Part shown: one piece after another, positions 27,187-39,882 of the stretch | Layout of the letters: each line of letters opens with the position of its first letter | Numbering within the stretch: position 1 is the first letter of the stretch | Source: Tetrahymena thermophila SB210 | Lineage: Eukaryota; Ciliophora; Oligohymenophorea; Hymenostomatida; Tetrahymenidae | NCBI RefSeq assembly: GCF_000189635.1 | Contig: NW_002476426.1 | Coordinates: forward strand, 558,001 to 622,000 | Reading direction: 5' to 3' | Length of the DNA stretch: 64,000 bases | The notes under the pieces: generated by a model | Database searches by the model: none | The model's input: the letters and a program-made list of their open reading frames with translations, nothing else | Told to the model about the DNA's origin: nothing | Translations under genes and position numbers: made by a program

Positions 27187-29082
27187 TCAGAATGCAAATG
27201 ATCTTTTTGCAGTAATTGATTTTTTTCTAGAGTTACGTTCTAATCTTTTTAAGTCTTCATCATCTTCTTCGACCCTTTCTGCATTAAGCTCTCTAAAGCC
27301 TTTGTTAAGTCTACCACCTTTTCTTTTATCTACAAAGAAAATACAGATGTTAATTATAACACAAAGTATACCAGCACAGATAAAGAATATTTAATCATAG
27401 AAATATCCATTATCTTTGCTAGATGTACCTGAAATAATTGCAGCTGTAACTAGAGGGGCAATAGCTAAGCCTAAATTTATTTTTAATTTTTAACATAAAT
27501 ATAAATTTTTTAGTTAAAAAGAATTTACCTCCGTTTTGAATACAGTTTGTAATACCAAAAGCTGTTCCAACAATCTTAGGTTCACAGACCAAAGGAATAC
27601 AAGGCCAGAGCACAGCAGCATACAAAGAGTAGAAAATACCAAATAATATAAAGGGGATAATAAAATAGTAACTGGTATATGAAGTATCTGAAGCAGTATC
27701 AGATTATGGTACTACAAGCATTGTGAAATGAGCTACTACCATGATCAGTGATGCACAAATCAAAAGATATCCTCTTTTACCAATTCTATCAACAAGTAAT
27801 CCAATAAGTGGGGTTAAAGCAGCTGACATAAAGTAAGGAATACTCATGAAGTTAGCTATTTTATTAAAAAACATAATTTATTTAAAATATTTTGAATTAA
27901 GGAAGGGGATTAATAATCATGATATTTTAAGAAGACACAGGACGGACAAAATTTTTCAAGCTTGATTTTCAAAAAAAAATGTTTATCCTTTGCTTCCTTC
28001 CCCATTAATATAAAAATAAATTGCTTATGTAATAGAAAATTTTAAAATATAATAATTAATTTTAATGAGTGAAACATTTATTGTTTGTTAATTTAAATCT
28101 TGATCAAATTATTTAATTTAGGAGTTAAGAGAATAAATAATGATTAAAAAATTACGAGCATTATCTTCGTTCATGCCAAACTAATTGATAAGGTAATTTT
28201 AAAGAACTTGCATAAAAGGGAAGAAGCAAACGTAATTCAAAACACAAGATATGCAAATAAGCCAATAATCAAATCCTAGTTTCTTAATGTCAGAAAGTTT
28301 TATCTTATCATCTTCGCTTAATTTAACTTCTTTCTTTCCCTCCTGCTTATCTGCATGTTTGTCCATAATATTTAAACCAATACCGCATCCCCAAGAGAAG
28401 GCACAAAATATTGTTCCGACAAGTAAAGGAACAAAAATTTAATTGCTACTGCTATATAGTGCAGGGAACATGAATTATCCAATAACACTACCAAGACGAG
28501 AGACAGAGATGTTTAACCCAAGAGCAAAAGAAAGTTCTTTTCCACTAAACCATTAGCTGACAATAGTACCTTTTAAGATTTTAAGATATTAGAAACATTG
28601 TTAAAGATGAAAAATAAAATAAAACTTATTAATTTAAATAATGCTGTAAAAATAAATTTACTTTAAGTAACACTAAGATTCTCACCACCTAAACCGAAAA
28701 CTACTCTTCCTACAACTAATAATGCATAACTTTTTATAGAATCAATTTGACTTATCATGCACAAAGCTTAACCAATAATCAAAACAAAAGTAAATGCAAA
28801 CACACCTTTACGAATTCCAATGAAGTCAATTAGATATCCTCCGATTAAAGGTAGAATAATGTTAGGGAAAGAGTAAACTGAATATAGTAAGTTGACCTAA
28901 GTATCAGAATAATTATTAGCTTTTTACAATTAACTTTACAATGTTTAAGGGAAATCATAACACATATATGAACCAATCATAATTAAGCAAGCTAGTGACA
29001 ATGCTAACCACCTAACCCATGTTTATCTGATACTCATGGGCTTAGAAGAGTTAGCAGACTCAATTAAATTTTCACTATCCAT
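27187..29082 (-). CDS. MFS transporter, MFSD1-like
   Basis: Major facilitator of 12 expected membrane helices; the human relative MFSD1 is a lysosomal transporter. Minus-strand start MDSENLIESANSSKPM at 29082, in the first ATG before an open frame; stop TGA 27189-27187. Helix 1 SLACLIMIGSYMCYD; helix 2 LLYSVYSFPNIILPLIGGYL followed by the MFS motif-A region DFIGIRKG; VVGRVVFGLGGENLSV, the family block seen in MFSD1; LGLNISVSRLGSVIG; a charged central loop (KHADKQEGKKEVKL); second half with GLLVDRIGKRGY (motif-A repeat) and LVCEPKIVGTAFGITNCIQNG; last helix FFICAGILCVIINICIFFV; basic tail ending KRSFAF. Several introns (about 27480-27530, 27870-28150, 28570-28670). Substrate cannot be inferred. 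Confidence 0.85.
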
Positions 29083-29124
29083 TTTGTTTGTTTGTTTGTT
29101 CACTTGATCAATCAATCAATCAAA
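29083..29124. repeat. (TTTG)n and (ATCA)n microsatellites
   Basis: Four to five TTTG units at 29083-29100 lie immediately upstream of the MFS start codon, followed by ATCA units at about 29107-29123. Both fall in the 5' leader or promoter of the MFS gene. Confidence 0.8.
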
Positions 29125-30817
29125 TATACTTTTTAATTAATAGAATATATTTACTTAATTTTTAATTATTTGAAATTAATAAGAAAGACTTGATATTTAT
29201 AGATAGTAAATCATATGTTCAATCTTAAGAATTACGATTACATAAATTTAATACAAATCTAATTAATTTTATTCATTTATTTACTTTTAAATTTGTTGTT
29301 TCTGTCTTATTTATTTTACAACACTAAATTGCCTTTTATTTACTCCTGAATAAAAGAATTTTTTCTGTATCTTGATTTTTTGCAAAAGTCCCAATAAATT
29401 GCATAATTTTAATTCAAATAGTATAGTGCTTCATTTCTTTTTGATAAATTATCAAGATTAAAAATAAAATTGATAAACTCATATTGTATGTTGGTTAAGA
29501 CAGATTTGTAAGTAAACTTAACTTTTATTTGATTATATTTTCGATTGACTTAACCTACCAAAATTCAAATCTACTTGTAATTGTAATCTTAATATGTTAG
29601 ATTATGTCATATAATAGGATTTAGAATCATATTTTAATATTAAGTCATCACTAAGAAATTACTGACTAACTTTAAATTTAATTTCGAAACATACAAATAT
29701 TATTGATATAAATTTATTTCTTTTATTAAAATTCTATCATTTTAAGTAATTTGTCTTATTAGAGTACAAAAATATTTACTAAAAAATTTTTTACTTAAAA
29801 ATAAACATTCATTTTTTTTCTGTTTGTACTACTTTTGTAAATCTTAATTTTACTCTCAAGAATTGATTGATGAACATATGATAAATTATTTAAATTAGAT
29901 ATTTTTTAATCGTAATAATTTTTATTTAAATAAATTAATTGATAAATGCTATTTTGCTTTATAATAATTTTTATCTTTTAAATTGAATAAAAAAATGATT
30001 AAATATTAATTTACAAATTCATTATAAAATTAAATAATGTTATTTCACAAAATTTAGGCAAAAATAAACATGTTTTTTCTCTTGATAATTATGTTATCCT
30101 TTGCTAATACTTTATTTTGTAAATATAACATTATTCAAAAAATTTAATCTATTTCCTAAACAACATTTCATTATCTCTTAACTTAATTATAAATTGAAAA
30201 GCACTATAAAATTTATTAAGTTAAAGAAAATTTAAAAAAATATAATGTAAAACTTCAATTAATTTATTAATGAGAGGTAAAAAATTATCTAATCTGAGTA
30301 TTTTATTTTTGAAATGACCATATAAATTTAGCTCATAGGTATTAAAAATAATACTATTGTTATTATCGAAGCTTTAGTAATGTTTTATATTGTTATAGCT
30401 TTTTAGTGATAAGTGTGATTTATTTAAAATTTTTAGATAGTGTTCTTCATATGAGTCTTTTATTAGAAAAAGTTATTCTTTATTTTTTAATTAGATTTTC
30501 AAAAAAATTCATTGAATTTCATACAAATTTTTGATTTGATTTTCAAAGATAATTTTATTTTAAAATATTAAATTAAAATAAATTTAATTTAAATAAAATT
30601 AAAATTATAAAATTTAGATGATAAGCGTAAATATAACAGTTGATTGAAATCTAATTTGAATTAATTGTAAAAAACTTAATAAATTTTTTTATTGATTGAT
30701 TGATTTAGGTTTATTTGAGATATTTACAATAATTAATAAAATATAGAATCATTTATTTATTTATTAAAGTACAATTATTCATTCATACAAGAATTATAAA
30801 AAGTTAAAATAGCAAAA
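29083..30817. other. Divergent intergenic region, 1.7 kb
   Basis: Contains the upstream regions of the MFS gene and the LRRC23 gene. Simple repeats at its left edge are listed separately, plus an ATTG run at about 30691-30706. No exon recognised. Confidence 0.5.
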
Positions 30818-32044
30818 ATGTCAGAAAACGAAGAAAATAGAGATTTGGAAGATGGTGAAGAAAGAGAAGATTAAGACGAAAATGGTGAAGAAAAAGTTGA
30901 AGAAGAAGATGAAAATGTTGTTAGATTAAGAGAACTAGAATAAAAATTTGTTCAGGATATCAAAGAAAATCTATCAAATATTTCTAAAATATAAAACAAT
31001 GGATCATACGCATATATTAAATTGAATTTAGCAGAAAAAGAAATTGAAAAATTGTTCAATCCTTTGCTTAATTATCGCCATTTACGTTATCTCGATTTAT
31101 CGGGAAATTAAATATCTGATATCAGTTTGGTTACTTAACTACCTTTTTTGCTTAGTTTAAATTGCTCAAAAAATTAGATAACTTCACTTTAGCAATTTAA
31201 CCCAGCTTTCGATGAATCTGCTCTCAAATACCTCCAATTTTTGAATGTATCTGGTAACAAGTTAACTAAGCTAGAAAAGCTCAAACTTCCTGAATTAAGA
31301 AAATTGGATGTATCAGAAAACGAAATAGCAAGTGCAGAAGAATTTGGAGGACATCCTAAACTTGAGTTTTTAAATATGAATATAAACAAATTGAAGGACT
31401 TAAAGGGTATTTAGGACTGCCCTAAATTAAGGGAATTAACTTTAGAAGAAAATGAAATTGCAGATATCAGAGACTTAAAAAATTTGCCTTCCCTTTATTC
31501 TTTGAATCTTCGTAAAAATAATATCAAGCGTCTTAGAACTCCCATACCTGCTCTTACCAAATTATATAACTTAAATATATCTGAAAACGTGATAGAGGAT
31601 TTTAAAGAAATTTATAAAATCGGAAAACTTCGTAATGTTTATTCTTTCAACTACTCTGCTAATCCATGCTGTGATACAGTTGCTAATGCACGTATAGAAC
31701 TCTTAGTTGTATTAGATTACTTCGAAAAATTGAATGATGAAGACGTTACTGCTGATGATCTTCAAGAACGCCTTAATACAATAAATGAAAGAGAAGAAGC
31801 AAGAAAACAAGCAGAAGAAGAAGCAAGACTAGCTGCTGAAGAATAAGCACGTTAAGAAGAGGAAGCTAGAAAAGAAGCAGAAGAATAAGCTCGTTTAGAG
31901 GAAGAAGCCAGAAAGGAAGCTGAAGAGCAAGCACGTCTTGAAGAAGAAGCTCGCTAAGAAGAATTAAGACAAGCTGAAGAAGCAGCAAAAGCTGAGTAAG
32001 AATAATAATAATAAGAAGCTAATAATGAAGAATAACCATAATGA
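30818..32044 (+). CDS. LRRC23: Leucine-rich repeat radial-spoke protein, LRRC23-like
   Basis: Single exon, 408 residues. LRRC23 is a ciliary axoneme protein of the third radial spoke. Order: acidic N-terminus (MSENEENRDLEDGEE), then YAYIKLNLAEKEI and NYRHLRYLDLSGNQISDISL, which align well with LRRC23 (YIKLD... HLRYVDISEN), followed by about eight leucine-rich repeats to ~residue 285 (LNVSGNKLTKL, LDVSENEIASAEEF, LNMNINKLKDLKGI, LTLEENEIADIRDL, LNLRKNNIKRL, LNISENVIEDFKEI) and the capping block ANPCCDTVANARIELLVVLD. The last ~100 residues are an E/A/R/Q coiled coil with a repeated EEARKEAEEQARLE unit. Start is the ATG after an A-rich leader (AGCAAAAATG). Orthology is by remembered family pattern, not by search. 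Confidence 0.85.
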
Positions 32045-32593
32045 TCATATTAGTAAAACTGAAATTTATTTTATATTTTTGCAAGTATTTTATATTTTTA
32101 ACTAGTCTGCCTGTATAAAATAAAAGAAATGAATTTTCTTATTCTATTTTTTTCTTAATTTTAAATTTCAAAATATTTATCTCAAAATTAGTCTCAATTT
32201 TGGTAAAATTTTGTTTAAATATTTTATTTAAATTGAAATATTTTTAAAAACATACTCTTTTATAAATTTTGTTGTTAGTTAGTAGTAGGTACATTTGTAA
32301 ATTTAATTTTAATTTGTACTTTTATAATTAATTTTTTATAAATTTTCAAGAAATAAAATAATACTTAATATGAGTAAGGAAGAATATTTAAATGTTCATT
32401 TGACAATTGTCTTAAGTTAATTTATTTTTTCATTTTTCATTTTTTGTACTCTCCCTCCTTTTAGTTAACGAATTATAAGATTTTTGATTTTGCTTTATAT
32501 GGCAAATGCTATAATCATAAATCTAAAAATATTAATTAATTTTAGTAATTTTTAAAAATAAATCATCTATATACATAAAAAAAGTAATAAAAA
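32045..32593. other. Intergenic gap
   Basis: AT-rich, same-strand spacer between the LRRC23 and Myb genes. No coding sequence recognised. Confidence 0.5.
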
Positions 32594-34337
32594 ATGGGTA
32601 AATCTCAAAAAGAAGATAAAAAATCAACTGAAAAGAAGCAAAAAGATATACCATAAATAGAAAAGAATATCGCTAGTATGTTTCTTAATTTTTTATAATA
32701 GGATTATGCAAAATAGATTAACGCAAACATAATTAATAGACATATATTTATAATTTATTATATAGAATAGAAGGGTTAAAATGGAGAGAAAAAATCTTAA
32801 AATGGTAAAAAAAAAGAGAAAGCTCAAAAAAAAAGCGTATAATTTAATTTAGAGGATAATTAGGAGTTTGAAATAGAGTCTCGTGCTAAAAAATAAAAGT
32901 AGCAAAATAGTTAATCAGACGAAAATAATGATTAAATTAAAACAAATGCCATAAATTCTACTCAAAATGAAAGAGGTTGGAATCAAAAAATTGATGAAAA
33001 GTAAACAGGAAAATTTACAGATGATGAAATTCAACTATTAAAAGAATCTATGTGCAAATACGCTTTTGAAAAAGGCTTGGGAGAAAGCGGACTTTTAAAG
33101 TTAGTCTCAGAAAAAGCTACAAAAGAAACTTTGGGAGCCTGGACTTAAATTGCTGAAGTTTTACCTTACAGAAGTGTATAAAGTTGTCATAATTTTTGTA
33201 GAAGACGCTTCAACCCTAATAATTATGGAGGAAAGTGGACACCTCAAGAGACTAGCGAGTTATTAGCTCTTGTAAAAGAGCATGGAAGAAAGTGGAAGCT
33301 TATCGGTCAATAACTAGGAAGAACAGAAACTAACGTGAGAGATAAATACAAGTCATTAGGTAGAAATTTTCAAAAATAAATTGATTTGGTATCAAATTAA
33401 AATCAAATTGACTATTTATTGTTCGCGAATAAATCGATAAATCTAAATAAATTTTATAGAAAAATATTTCTAATTTAAAAAAACTTATAAATTTATCAAT
33501 TCAATAAGTAGATAAATTTGTTTATTTTCATAGCAAAACATATAGAATTTTAATGTTGATCAGCATAAAAATAAATAGCAAGATATGAATTAGATGATAT
33601 TATATAATTTTACTTTCTATAATTTTTGAATATTTGTTTTTAAATTTATAGGTGAGGATAATGCAGAATAAAGAAAAATAGAGTATTGGAATTTAGATGA
33701 ATTAATTTAACTTATTCAGTTAATATCTGAACACACTGGAATAAAGTTGCTTAAAAATAAGAAATAAATGAAGTTGGAGATTAAATCAAATGGTTAAAAA
33801 ATTAGTGAATAGTCAGAAGAATTTAACTAGAATCGCTAGAGGGTAAGAGATATCTAGCATGTTGATCCTAGCGTTAAATTTATTCTAAATTTTATAAGTT
33901 TTAAGAATTTGAAGGAATTAGAAAATCAATCTATTCCTTGGACAAAAATATCAAATGAAATGAAATAGAGATCTAAAGATGACTGTAAAAACAAATGGAC
34001 TCAAAGCCTTATAAAAATTTTTTATGAATATTCTGGAAATTTTGAATAAGATGACGAAGAAGATTTGGTTTAACAAATTTATGACCAAGAAATCGATAGT
34101 GAATCAGAGATTGATTTTTCAAAAATTTAAAATGGTAAAACTCCTCTTGAAAACAAAATGAAATGGAATATTTTGAAGAAGAGAGTTACCTCACGCCAAA
34201 ACGTGACTGTTCCTAATGTTCTCAAAGAATTAATGAGTTAATTTTCTTCATCAAAAAGTTAATCTGTTTCTGAAAACATTATAAATAATTCAAGTACAGA
34301 GCTAATAAACTATTTTAAAGTTAATTATGAGAATTGA
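32594..34337 (+). CDS. Reb1/TTF1/DMTF1-type Myb DNA-binding protein
   Basis: Three exons in phase: 32594-32675, 32766-33359, 33652-34337; 453 residues. The N-terminal ~100 residues are lysine- and glutamine-rich. Myb-like unit 1 begins GKFTDDEIQLLKESMCKYAF (~108) and ends with SVQSCHNFCRRRFNP; unit 2 is GGKWTPQETSELLALVKEHG (~182) followed by RKWKLIGQQLGRTETNVRDK; unit 3 runs EYWNLDELIQLIQLI to IPWTKISNEMKQRSKDDCKN with KWTQ. This spacing, with a tight central repeat and a split third repeat, is the layout of yeast Reb1, TTF1 and DMTF1, which bind rDNA terminator or fork-barrier sites and promoters. A role in rDNA termination or replication-fork arrest is possible but is inference. C-terminus is acidic then serine-rich. 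Confidence 0.85.
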
Positions 34338-34653
34338 ACTTTTACTTTATATAAAATCTATTCTTTTAGTTATTTATTTATTAAAAATTCAAATTGTTCA
34401 TAATATGTTTAATTTTTGTTAGTTTTATGTACTATAGCTTTATTTTTATAAGTTAAAACTCTATTTTAATTAAATGATGTATAACTTAAAAATCTAAATT
34501 TATTCAAAACAAAAGAGTTTTCATTAATAAGCATTAAAAAATAAACTATTTCTACCAAAAAGTTCAAATAGAACAAATAAATTGTTATATTTCTTTTTGG
34601 CTTATTAATAATTTATGTTTTTTAAAAATTAACTTTATTTTTGTTGAGCTTAT

Positions 34654-35175
34654 ATGAAAAACATAATTCCCGAAAATACTCTTAAGAGAATTACAAATTA
34701 AATTTAAGCATATTATTTAGAGTTCTTAAAAATTAAAAAATTTATGTAAAATAAATTAAAATTGGATAATTTAGAGGAATTATTAATTTAAATACTTTTT
34801 TATACTAACTAACTTATGTCTTTAAATTAATTAAAAAATTATCATAATTAAAAAAGTTTATTTATTTTAATAAATAAATATTAAATTTATTTTATGAAGG
34901 CTATTTCATAATTATTAATTGTAAGTAAAAAAAATTTTTGAAAAATATGTTTACAAAAAGTAATTTTAATTATTAAAGAGTTGATTTGAAGCTCAAAATT
35001 GTTTTTGCAATTTGAAAAAAATTATTAATTTTAGTTTTAGATTTTAATAAAAAATGAATTTTGCTTGAAAGCCAGAGATAATTTAAAATTGAATCCATGT
35101 ATGCATAGTTGTGTATAGAATATAAACTGGATAACATAGAAATTAATAAATTAATGTTTTATTTTCATTTCTTGA
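34654..35175 (+). CDS. Possible small two-exon gene, unknown
   Basis: Exons 34654-34920 and 35041-35175 share phase 0 and are split by an intron with a consensus donor (GTAAGT) and a TTTTAG acceptor, giving 133 residues that begin MKNIIPENTLKRITNQIQAY; exon 2 includes CLKARDNLKLNPCMHSC. Against it: long frames are common here because only TGA stops, and its last 11 bases overlap the 3' end of the convergent RRM gene. No family recognised. Confidence 0.33.
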
Positions 35176-36450
35176 AAAGCTTAAGATTTTCCTTTTTACC
35201 TTTTTAAGGGAAATCTTTCTTTTTGTTATTAAAGTTTTTAAGTTTATCGAATTTTTGAATTTTCTTCTATTTTTTTTCTTTTTATTCAACAATCTCTTCG
35301 TACCTTAATTTATTTTAAAAGTATTATTTATTATTTATGCTAATTAATGAATTATTTAATTTACTATTTATTGTATTTTTAATTGCCATCTTAAGTCTAT
35401 TTAAAACGGAAACCCTTCTTCTAAGAACCAACTTCATAATCCTTCATAAATAAATAAATAAAATAATTAAGAATGATAAAATATGTATGAATGCTTAATA
35501 AATTTATTACAATTGTGAGTTTTCTACCCTTGAATTCAGTACCATTTAACTTAAGAGCAGCATTTACTGAACTGTTCATCTTAAATTCAATAAAAGCAAA
35601 TCTAATTTTTAAGGAAGAATTATTAACTAACTATTTAGAACTTTAAGCCTTTAGCTTATTTTGTTTGATCAGTAGTAATCAGATAATTTTAATAAATTAA
35701 TTTACCCTTTAAAGTGCTTTTGAGAGTAGTGATAAACGAATCTAACATTAACTACTTTTCCGCATTTTTCAAAGAACTCACCAACTTCATCTTCGGTACA
35801 ATCGAATGCAAGGTTTTTAACGAATATTGTTGTGCAGTCTTCAGGGGCCTTAACATCATCTTTTAATTTTACAAAAAGTGGCTTAATTTAACTTACTAAC
35901 TCTCACTTAAGAATTTAATTCAAGAATAAAAAGCTTGATTTTTTAAATTCATCTTATTAAATAAATTTATTACTCTTGTACTCTACTTTTTTTTCACCCT
36001 TAGCAAGTGAAATATCTAAGTATCTACCATTCATGACTTGCTTATTTAATTTGATTGCCTTTTTATGAATATTTTAAAGCTCTTTAATATATTAGACTAT
36101 GAAGATTCAAAGAAATTAAATACCTCTTAAGCTTCTTCTGGAGTTGAAAAAACAAGATGGCAATATCCTATAATCTTTCCTGTATCTTAGTATCTAGGAA
36201 GCTTGATATTTCTATAAAAAATAAAATAAAGATTAAAAGATAAAAATTTCATTTGCAGGTAATTTGTAATTATTAAAGAATTAGAAAGAATTATTTACTC
36301 AATAGTTCCACAATTTTAGAAATATTCTTTGATAGCATCAGTATCAGCTGAATAAGGTAATCCTGAAACGAATACTGAGCGTTTTAATGAAGGGTCGTTG
36401 TTTTCTTAAACTTCAACGGTTGTGTTGCTTTGTTCTACTTTTTTTCCCAT
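35165..36450 (-). CDS. Two-RRM RNA-binding protein with lysine-rich tail
   Basis: Minus-strand gene of several exons. Start MGKKVEQSNTTVEVQENN at 36450; exon 1 36450-36299; stop TGA 35167-35165. RRM1: SVFVSGLPYSADTDAIKEYF (RNP2) with GKIIGYCHLVFSTPEEA (RNP1) and MNGRYLDISLAKGEKK. RRM2: TTIFVKNLAFDCTEDEVGEF (RNP2), FEKCGKVVNVRFVYH, then FAFIEFKMNSSVNAALKLNG (RNP1) and GRKLTI. The tail is very basic (KKKDFPQKGKKENLKLFKK). The pattern resembles nucleolar RRM proteins of the nucleolin/Nsr1/Nop13 type, so an rRNA-processing role is plausible but not shown. The final intron was placed with a phase-consistent GTAAAT donor and AAG acceptor. Confidence 0.82.
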
Positions 36451-36939
36451 TTCTTTTTTCTACTACTGTTTTATATTTATTGCTAATGCTAATTAAAGGT
36501 ATTTATTTGATAATTAATAATAAAATAAGTAAAAAAATATTCTTGGTTATTTTGGTTTTTGATTAATTTTGGATACTTTGTTTACTAATTGTTTTGCTTC
36601 ATTCATAAATAGCTTTATATTCTACACTCTTTTCTTAACTCTTAACTCTCTCAGAAACATACTAAGTAGAAATAGAATTTCTCAAAAGGTCACAAATAAA
36701 TAAATGGTAAACTTAATTTTTTATTTTTAAACATTTTTTTCATTAAATTAATTTTATTAAAAATAATAATTTTAATATATTTTTATTAATTTATTTTTTT
36801 AAATAATAAATTTTATCTTAAATTATTAACTTATATATCTAATTTAATTTGTGATTGTTTTCAATTTTAAATTTCAAAATATATATCTTTATTAAAAAAG
36901 CATAAAACTTACTTTAAATAAGATTTATAATAACTAAAA
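36451..36939. promoter_or_regulatory. Compact divergent promoter region
   Basis: 489 bp between the start codons of the divergent RRM gene and the F-box-like gene; both promoters must lie here or overlap it. Very AT-rich with A and T runs; no specific element recognised. Confidence 0.5.
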
Positions 36940-39183
36940 ATGAGTTCTATCAGAACAATCCAAGACCAATAGTAAGTAAACTAAGAGTCCTAAATTGCTA
37001 AAGATGCATAAAAAAATGAAACTTTAAGAGATTTACTGGCTACTTTAGGAGATTCAGAAGATTAATCAGACGAAAACAAAGTCAATTAGTAGAAAGATGA
37101 TAATAATCAATTTGAAATCAGAGAATAAATTAGTCAGTAAAATTAAAAAAATTGTATTGACACTGATTAATAGAAGGAGTTGAAGTCTCCAATAAATGTT
37201 AAAGCAAATATTTAGTAGAATTAACTTGAAGGTGAAGAGTAAATAAATTCAAATTAAATTTAAAATGATTGTGATTTGCAAGATTAAAATCAACTAAGTA
37301 TTGAAAAAGTAAATATTTAATAATAAAATGAAGATGAAAATAATGAAACAGACTCAAAAAAATTATTTAATTAAAATGATGAAGAGAGTTATTAAAAAAT
37401 TAATTTATAAAATCAGCAGAATTTAACAAATTAATAGGTTCATTTACAATAATAAGATTTTTTAACAGAAGAACCATAATTAGCAGTTTCAGTTTAGCAA
37501 GAATAAAATTTAGATAAAAAACCTTTGACATTAAATGAAACAATTGCAAATATTTAATAAGACGAATAAAAAAATCAAGAAAAATTATCTGAAAATGAAA
37601 AAGATTTTGCATTTTAGACATCAAATGAAAATAATTTTAAAGATGAATAGATAATAATAAATAGCTAATAAAATGAAATAGATGGATAAAATTTACAGTA
37701 AGAAAAAACATCAAATTAAATTGAATAAGATTAATCTAACAGTTAAGAAAATTAATAAATACTCCAAACATAATATGAAAAAATATTATTTTAATAGAAT
37801 GCTGAAGATTATCAATCTTCATAAAACCCTGATTAAGCCTTTAATAGTGAAGATGATTAATCCCACAGTTATTAAATATAATTAGATTAATTAAGCGAGA
37901 TACAAATATTAGAATAAGCAGAGAACTCAAAGTATTAAAAACAAGAGACTTAAGATTATGTTTTGTAATAAAAATATCCTAAATATCATAAGCTTTAAGG
38001 ATCATAAAGTGTAGAGGATTTGAATTTATTAAAGGGTGATTAGATAAATGCTTAAGTAAAGAAAAGTAAAAAGAAAAAATAAAGTAATGCTTCTAAAAAA
38101 ATTATTTAAAGAAGTGAATTAAGCAATTTTTTAAAAAAGCATCATTTAGTAAGCAGTAATAGCCTCTCTGAATAAGAAAGTTAAAATAATAAGTTGTAAA
38201 AATAAATTTAGCAAAAGAATATTGAAAAGTAATCTATGTGTGAGGTTAAAACACAAAAACCTAATTTATTTCCTTTGTAAAAAAGAAATGATAAAAAATA
38301 AATTTATAGATTTTGTAGAGATCCTTACAACTAGAGGTTTAATCAAAAGATTTTACCTAAGAGAAAATTCTTTTCTATACTTAATTTAGACTTATTTAAG
38401 TATAATATAGAACTGATTTGTTCATTTTTGAGTGATAAAGACATATTGAAGCTAAGATTAGTTTCAAGGGCATTTTAACCTTACCTTTTAAGGTATTTTG
38501 AGTTAGAGAAATAATAAGCAACTCAGAAGGTTATTAGCCATAAAAAAGATGAGATTTTACAAATAAAAAATAGAATTAACAAGAGTAACTATTATTATTC
38601 AAAAATAAAAAAATTGACAGAATAGATCAACGAAAATATCTCTCATTTATATATTTATCTCTATTTTGATAAGCTAGATATTAAGACTTTAAGTGTCAAT
38701 GAAGGAAAACTGTTAAAGCTATTTTATGAAGCATTAATGACAAAACCAAGCATAATTAATAGCTTATAAATTCTTAATTACTGTGCAAAGAAAGAAGAAA
38801 TTAGCATTCTGTTTGGCAACCTTAGTCTTTCCTATGACTTTATGGATAAAAAACTTTAGTAGCAATTTTACAGAGAGCTGCAATTGATTGCTGATTTCTT
38901 AAAGATAAACAACAGTGCAATCATTCCTTCCATTCTTGAAAATTAAATATTTACTTTTTCTCAAGAAATGGTAAAGAAAATAGAAAATAATATTTATATT
39001 GATAAGACATACTCTTCAAATATTCTTAAAGGAATTTATTACTGGTTTGAGTTATAGCTGTTCTATAACTAATTCTTAGAAAAAGAGCCAGCATTTTTGG
39101 AATTATATAAAAGTTAAGAATAAATTAACTACCTTAGACACACTTATGAGATAAATAATTATTTACTTAGAAAAATAATTTGA
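36940..39183 (+). CDS. Q/N-rich protein with F-box-like domain
   Basis: Single exon, 747 residues (TGA 39181-39183). Residues 1 to ~420 are low complexity, dominated by Q, N, E and D with TAA/TAG glutamines; then a basic patch (VKKSKKKKQSNASKK) and a structured C-terminal half. Around residue 486-525: NIELICSFLSDKDILKLRLV then SRAFQPYLLRYFELE, which has the spacing and hydrophobic pattern of an F-box (L..IFSFL...DLL+LRLV...W). F-box proteins join substrates to SCF ubiquitin ligases through Skp1. Downstream ~220 residues are helical with no repeat family recognised. The F-box call is motif-level only; the canonical proline near the F-box start is missing. Confidence 0.7.
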
Positions 39184-39882
39184 TATAATAAATGTAAAAA
39201 TATACAAAAAATCAGTCATGAAGGTTGTCAACAACAGTATTCTGACATATGCTTGTATAATTGTTCATCAGTTGATTATTTATTTATTGATTGAAACAAA
39301 TCAATAACACACATATATATATTAATTTTTAAAAGATACTATTTAATATGATAGGACTATTTACTTTTTAATTATGGTTACAAACACCTTTCTTTCTTTT
39401 TATGGTTCTGCTTTATTAATTTATTAATTTTATTTGTATTTATTTTTTTTCTTTAATTAAATTTTTCAAAGTGTCTGAAATATTTTTGTATAACGAATAA
39501 GAATAGGAAGAAAATATATTAAAATAATATGCTTTTTTATAAATTAATTTCACTAAAATCTTTTTATTTTATTATCTACTTTTACTCATCTATTTTTGTG
39601 AATTTCATTACTCCCTTCAATTTTTTTCATAAAGATTACTTTTACTTAACTTTTAAATCTTTTATAAGTATTGTTTATGTTTAAAGTTTTCTCTTACTTA
39701 TACTATAATCTTTTGAATTGGTTATTGACTTATTGGATAAAAAAATTAGTTTTAGAGAAAGATACTTCTAAAAAGTTGATAAATAACACTTTAAAAAGCT
39801 AAATAGGACTCTTTACAAAAAAATTATATTTCTAATAAGTTAAAAATAAACCAAAAATTAAAAGCAACATAATTATTTCATA
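39184..39882. other. Intergenic gap
   Basis: AT-rich spacer, no exon recognised. Confidence 0.5.

Noticed and set aside
27900..28010. Inverted G/A-rich and C/T-rich segments in an MFS intron
   Set aside because: The matching arms are only about 7 bp and not colinear, so no stable hairpin or transposon end is supported.
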